From assembly GCF_004359215.1 (NCBI RefSeq), contig NC_090610.1, positions 13,300,509 through 13,339,104 of the forward strand: a stretch of DNA of 38,596 nucleotides, given 5' to 3'. A program made the translations under genes and the position numbers. The DNA comes from Bremia lactucae. Its lineage: Eukaryota > Oomycota > Peronosporomycetes > Peronosporales > Peronosporaceae. Numbering within the stretch: position 1 is the stretch's first letter; each line of letters begins with the position of its first letter. Under the pieces are notes generated by a model, which saw only the letters and a list, made by a program, of their open reading frames with translations, ran no database searches and was not told the origin of the DNA. Of this stretch, positions 37,564 through 38,596 are shown piece after piece.

Positions 37564-38500
37564 TCAAGAAATAATTTTCGCATGCTGTGAATATACACTT
37601 CTTGAAATTTGCGTACAACTTATGCTTTGCATAAGTGTAAAAACCTGACGAACGTGAGTTTTATGAACTTCCATGTCCGTCTTACCGTCCATGGCCCGGC
37701 TATGGACGAATACATTGTCGAAATAACTCGGTGCGAATTCTCGCACCGGTCTCAACAGATTTGTTTCGCATCTGTTGAATGTTGCAGAGGCGTTACTAAG
37801 CCCCTGAGGCATCTCTAGCCATTTCCAGAGCATCCCACTGGGAGTGCTCACTGCTGTTTACGAGATGTCCCGTTCACGCATAAGGATTTTGATAGAACCC
37901 ATTCATCAGATCCATAGAAGAAAAGATCGTACTCTTAGACATACTATCTATGATTACGTCTTTTCTAGGTATCGGCGTTTGAGCCGGTACTGTTGCAGCA
38001 TTCAGTTTGTTGAATGCGTGCACTATCCGCCACCCTCCTGTGGCCTTTCGCACACAGAAGGTCGGAGAGCTATGTGGGGAGGTTGACTCCCTTACATGGC
38101 CCGCTTTTACTCGATCGGTAAAGAATTTATCGATCGCAAGTACTTGTTCACGAGGCAGTGGCCACTGCTTCATGACACAGTACTTCGAGCCCGGTTTGAG
38201 CTCGATCTCATGTCGAGTGCCTTTATCCTTAGGCAACTCGCATGGAACTGCTTCAGGGAATACATCCCTGAATTCTATTAAATCCTCGTATAGAGGATTT
38301 CCCTTGAGTGACTCCCAAGATTGAGTACTGTATCTCTCAATCCGAGTCTTCTCATCGAGGACATTTTCGTCCATTGATGAGCTGCTGAGAACCCGTTCGT
38401 TCTCTGCAAAAATTACCGCTGACCGAATGTCGGTTACGTAATCGTCCTCTGTGACGAGTACGCAGATCTGCTTGATTTTCCCACAATGCAGATCTCTCAA
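37564..38500 (-). pseudogene. Reverse transcriptase, copy A3
   Basis: The frame from 38500 (208 residues) has YEDLIEFRDVFPEAVPCELP, MKQWPLPREQVLAIDKFFTD, GWRIVHAFNKLNAATVPAQT and STIFSSMDLMNGFYQ. The next frame, from 37851, has MPQGLSNASATFNR and YFDNVFVHSRAMDG. The catalytic pair FDD is FDN here, so polymerase activity would be lost even without the frameshift. The left part of pol (protease) lies outside the window. Confidence 0.92.
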
Positions 38501-38596
38501 GAACCGCTTAGGTTCTAGGGTTGGTAATTGAGTTATCTCCGAAGTTAACTTCGGAGGCGCATACAGATCAAGAGTAGAAGCGCCTACTCTCGATCC

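Larger units (their letters stand above)
33069..38596 (-). mobile_element. Family A Ty3/gypsy chromovirus, copy A3 (runs off window)
   Basis: From the right edge on the minus strand: reverse transcriptase (38500-37564), RNase H (37416-36890), integrase (36885-35314), chromodomain (34957-34676), 3' region with antisense frame, polypurine tract and 3' LTR (33069-33521). Gag, protease and the 5' LTR lie beyond 38596. Frames are interrupted but well preserved. A mitochondrial cox1 fragment sits at 35202-35300. Internal sequence is unusually rich in short perfect hairpins. Confidence 0.9.
33522..38596. repeat. Dense series of short perfect hairpins across copy A3
   Basis: More than twenty perfect inverted repeats with 8-10-bp arms and loops of 1-10 nt were read by eye. 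Examples: 33568-33586, 33783-33803, 34291-34313, 34332-34352, 34748-34772, 34799-34820, 34915-34940, 35081-35099, 35124-35145, 35785-35805, 36065-36085, 36231-36250, 36318-36343, 36348-36370, 36690-36710, 36721-36739, 36808-36829, 36852-36877, 37075-37096, 37401-37420, 37753-37777, 38252-38272, 38280-38300 and the 20-bp palindrome 38537-38556. They occur in pol and in the 3' region alike. Chance would give about one in 5 kb. Confidence 0.85.

Noticed and set aside
1..38596. CRISPR arrays, rRNA or tRNA genes, bacterial operons
   Set aside because: No regularly spaced repeats, no rRNA-like or cloverleaf sequence recognised, and gene structure is eukaryotic.

Overview
The window looks like nuclear DNA of an oomycete (a Phytophthora or downy-mildew type stramenopile). 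The evidence is AT-rich mitochondrial atp1 and cox1 fragments embedded in nuclear-type sequence (atp1 is mitochondrially encoded in oomycetes), compact host genes with very short introns, and dense Ty3/gypsy chromovirus debris whose gag resembles oomycete gypsy gag. The species cannot be named from sequence alone.

Layout. 1-516 is a nuclear copy of mitochondrial atp1. 517-1190 is mostly unassigned, with a possible two-exon gene fragment. 1190-6064 is a rearranged minus-strand chromovirus (family A'). 6065-8450 is the 3' part of a plus-strand element (family C, copy C1). 8451-9143 is unassigned, then come an LTR fragment and a 100-N gap. 9329-11682 is a second family C 3' part (C2). 11718-12156 is a solo LTR of family A. 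12157-19776 is a broken copy of the metallopeptidase gene, split by a complete 7.4-kb family B chromovirus (12206-19571, 5-bp target duplication AGTGG). 20638-28258 is the host gene island: an intact metallopeptidase with jacalin-like repeats (+), Nup107 (-), a short hypothetical ORF (-) and a four-exon small gene (-) with an AT-AC intron. 28730-38596 is again retroelement sequence: family A copies A1 and A3, a family B fragment and LTR pieces. A3 runs off the window end and carries a cox1 fragment.

The strongest candidate for an undescribed system is an antisense gene carried by all three chromovirus families. Between the chromodomain and the 3' LTR, on the strand opposite to gag-pol, each family has a long reading frame. 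It starts 113-133 bp inside the 3' LTR, runs through the roughly 1 kb beyond the end of pol, continues antisense across the chromodomain and linker, and ends near the FYVGRL-type motif of the integrase C-terminus. The predicted products share a layout: a low-complexity N-terminus, a basic middle and a helical coiled-coil C-terminus. In layout, though not in demonstrated homology, this resembles antisense genes driven from a 3' LTR in some retroviruses and the additional antisense ORFs of plant Tat-lineage elements.

A second pattern is that family A internal sequence is packed with short perfect hairpins (8-10-bp arms, small loops), far above chance. Some of them change sequence between copies while keeping their pairing. 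All retroelement reading frames here are broken by stops or shifts, so these copies are fossils; the host genes appear intact.
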